From: Limosilactobacillus pontis DSM 8475 | Lineage (GTDB): Bacteria; Bacillota; Bacilli; Lactobacillales; Lactobacillaceae | NCBI RefSeq assembly: GCF_001435345.1 | Contig: NZ_AZGO01000030.1 | Span: 1-40,739 of the forward strand | DNA length: 40,739 bases | Direction: 5' to 3' | In this document: positions 39,977-40,739 of the stretch, in pieces | How positions within the stretch are numbered: the stretch's first letter is position 1 | How the letters are laid out: every line of letters begins with the position of its first letter | Notes under the pieces: model-generated | Databases searched by the model: none | What the model was told of the DNA's origin: nothing | The model's input: the letters and a program-made list of their open reading frames with translations, nothing else | Position numbers and translations under genes: made by a program

Positions 39977-40703
39977 GTGTATTTTCAAAACCGTCGATGA
40001 ACAAATTATGATATTGAAGCAACGTGGGTTAACAATTCATAATGAAGAGAGAGCAAGAAGGTATCTCTTAACTAGTAATTACTACGCAATAATTAACGGA
40101 TATAGTAAATTTTTCCAAGATAGGGATAATCATTTCATGTCTGGTGCCTCCTTTGATGAAATTCGTGAACTTTACTGGTTCGACAAAGAGATTAAGCAGA
40201 TTCTTTTGGATGGGATCCTGAATGCTGAGCATCACCTAAAATTTATTGCTGCCTATCGGTTTGCAGAAATAAGCCAAAATGAAAAATATGGATATCTCAA
40301 TATAGGAAACTATGATCATGAAAAGCTTAACTACGACTGGAAATTAATCTCAAAACTATCTCAAATCTTAAGTAGTAACTGTAAATATAATAACAACACA
40401 ATTTACCACAATATTCATACCCACAATGATGTGCCAATATGGGTACTCGTTGATTTCTTTGATTTCGGAACATTACGTGCTTTTATCAGGGATCTCCCTC
40501 ATAGTGTACAAAATAAAATTGCGGTTGACTGTATTGGCTTCATTCAGGATAACGTACCGGGCTTTGACAGTGCATTTCCCGTCGAAATTATGAACTCTTT
40601 CATTAAAAACATTCACGAAACAAGGAACATTTGCGCACATAATAAACACCTACTAAAGTTTGAATGTCGTTCAGATGTCACCTACTGTAGAGGGCGGGAC
40701 TAA
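39975..40703 (+). CDS. Abi_2 (AbiD/AbiF-type) abortive-infection HEPN protein, probably 3'-truncated
   Basis: 242 residues from TTG 39975. N-terminus FKTVDEQIMILKQRGLTI and RYLLTSNYYAIINGYSKFFQ are the Abi_2 opening. The C-terminal ETRNICAHN gives the HEPN catalytic R-x4-H motif, so an RNase or RNA-binding toxin role in phage defence is expected (family knowledge). An ORF from ATG 39894 adds 27 non-family residues and starts inside a -10 box, so I prefer TTG 39975. The gene is strongly AT-rich against the GC-rich chromosome, indicating acquisition. Family members usually run on past the HEPN motif by several tens of residues; here the frame stops soon after it (SDVTYCRGRD), so the 3' end may be cut by an insertion or frameshift near 40680-40700. 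Confidence 0.8.
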   Translation: MCIFKTVDEQIMILKQRGLTIHNEERARRYLLTSNYYAIINGYSKFFQDRDNHFMSGASFDEIRELYWFDKEIKQILLDGILNAEHHLKFIAAYRFAEISQNEKYGYLNIGNYDHEKLNYDWKLISKLSQILSSNCKYNNNTIYHNIHTHNDVPIWVLVDFFDFGTLRAFIRDLPHSVQNKIAVDCIGFIQDNVPGFDSAFPVEIMNSFIKNIHETRNICAHNKHLLKFECRSDVTYCRGRD

Positions 40704-40739
40704 AATGTAGGAAAACGGCGGTTTAAAATTGTCAGTTTT

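Overview
The window looks like a chromosomal segment of a high-GC heterofermentative lactic acid bacterium, most likely a Limosilactobacillus (L. fermentum/reuteri group). The reasons are GC-rich, C-ending codon use in the core genes, AGGAGG-type ribosome binding sites, a mucus-binding-type LPXTG surface protein, AzlCD, an orphan deoxyxylulose-5-phosphate-synthase-like enzyme, RqcH and paired CrcB proteins. Genus and species are inference. No rRNA, tRNA, CRISPR array, prophage or replication origin was seen.

Layout. 1-3.7 kb: an AT-rich orphan TetR regulator, a membrane-anchored DNA-entry-type nuclease, and an amino-acid permease. The permease is preceded by a threonine-rich leader peptide and a complete set of mutually exclusive RNA hairpins, a textbook attenuator. 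3.7-8 kb: a sortase-anchored protein with about 20 xQT repeats, then the DXS/transketolase-like gene. 8-15.2 kb: a DUF2075 ATPase with a VTT membrane protein, ExoA with a MazG-like protein, a UvrA paralogue, overlapping crcB genes and a VOC protein. 15.5-20.2 kb: a UbiB-family kinase, a CBS/CorC-type membrane protein, then a deletion scar where the 3' halves of an ABC exporter gene and a UPF0210 gene face away from each other head to head. 20.2-27.5 kb: a CopY-type repressor with a perfect cop box, two MFS exporters, RecQ, an aldo/keto reductase and a diacylglycerol kinase. 27.5-33.2 kb: a TnpB relic, a doubly mutated small membrane-protein gene, a LysR/flavodoxin/cupin/carboxymuconolactone-decarboxylase divergon, AzlCD, a GNAT enzyme and an antitoxin-like relic. 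33.2-39.6 kb: a MagIII-like glycosylase, a nicotinamidase-like hydrolase, a GT8 glycosyltransferase, an HD hydrolase, DegV with a membrane protein, and RqcH. 39.6-40.7 kb: an AT-rich acquired island with an Abi_2/AbiF-type HEPN protein, preceded by two short terminator-capped RNA units.

The two most interesting systems are (i) the threonine-codon attenuator at 3324-3552, where ribosome position on a 27-codon leader should decide between a 9-bp antiterminator and a long terminator in front of the permease, and (ii) the RNA-plus-HEPN abortive-infection locus at 39.72-40.70 kb. In the second, an 11-bp UACG-capped terminator hairpin hides the Shine-Dalgarno of the toxin-like gene, an architecture resembling RNA-antitoxin systems.

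Most other genes are housekeeping or stress functions (DNA repair, efflux, redox, ribosome quality control) in short operons closed by clear intrinsic terminators. Several relics (ABC/UPF0210 scar, TnpB, frameshifted membrane protein, HTH antitoxin) show local decay.
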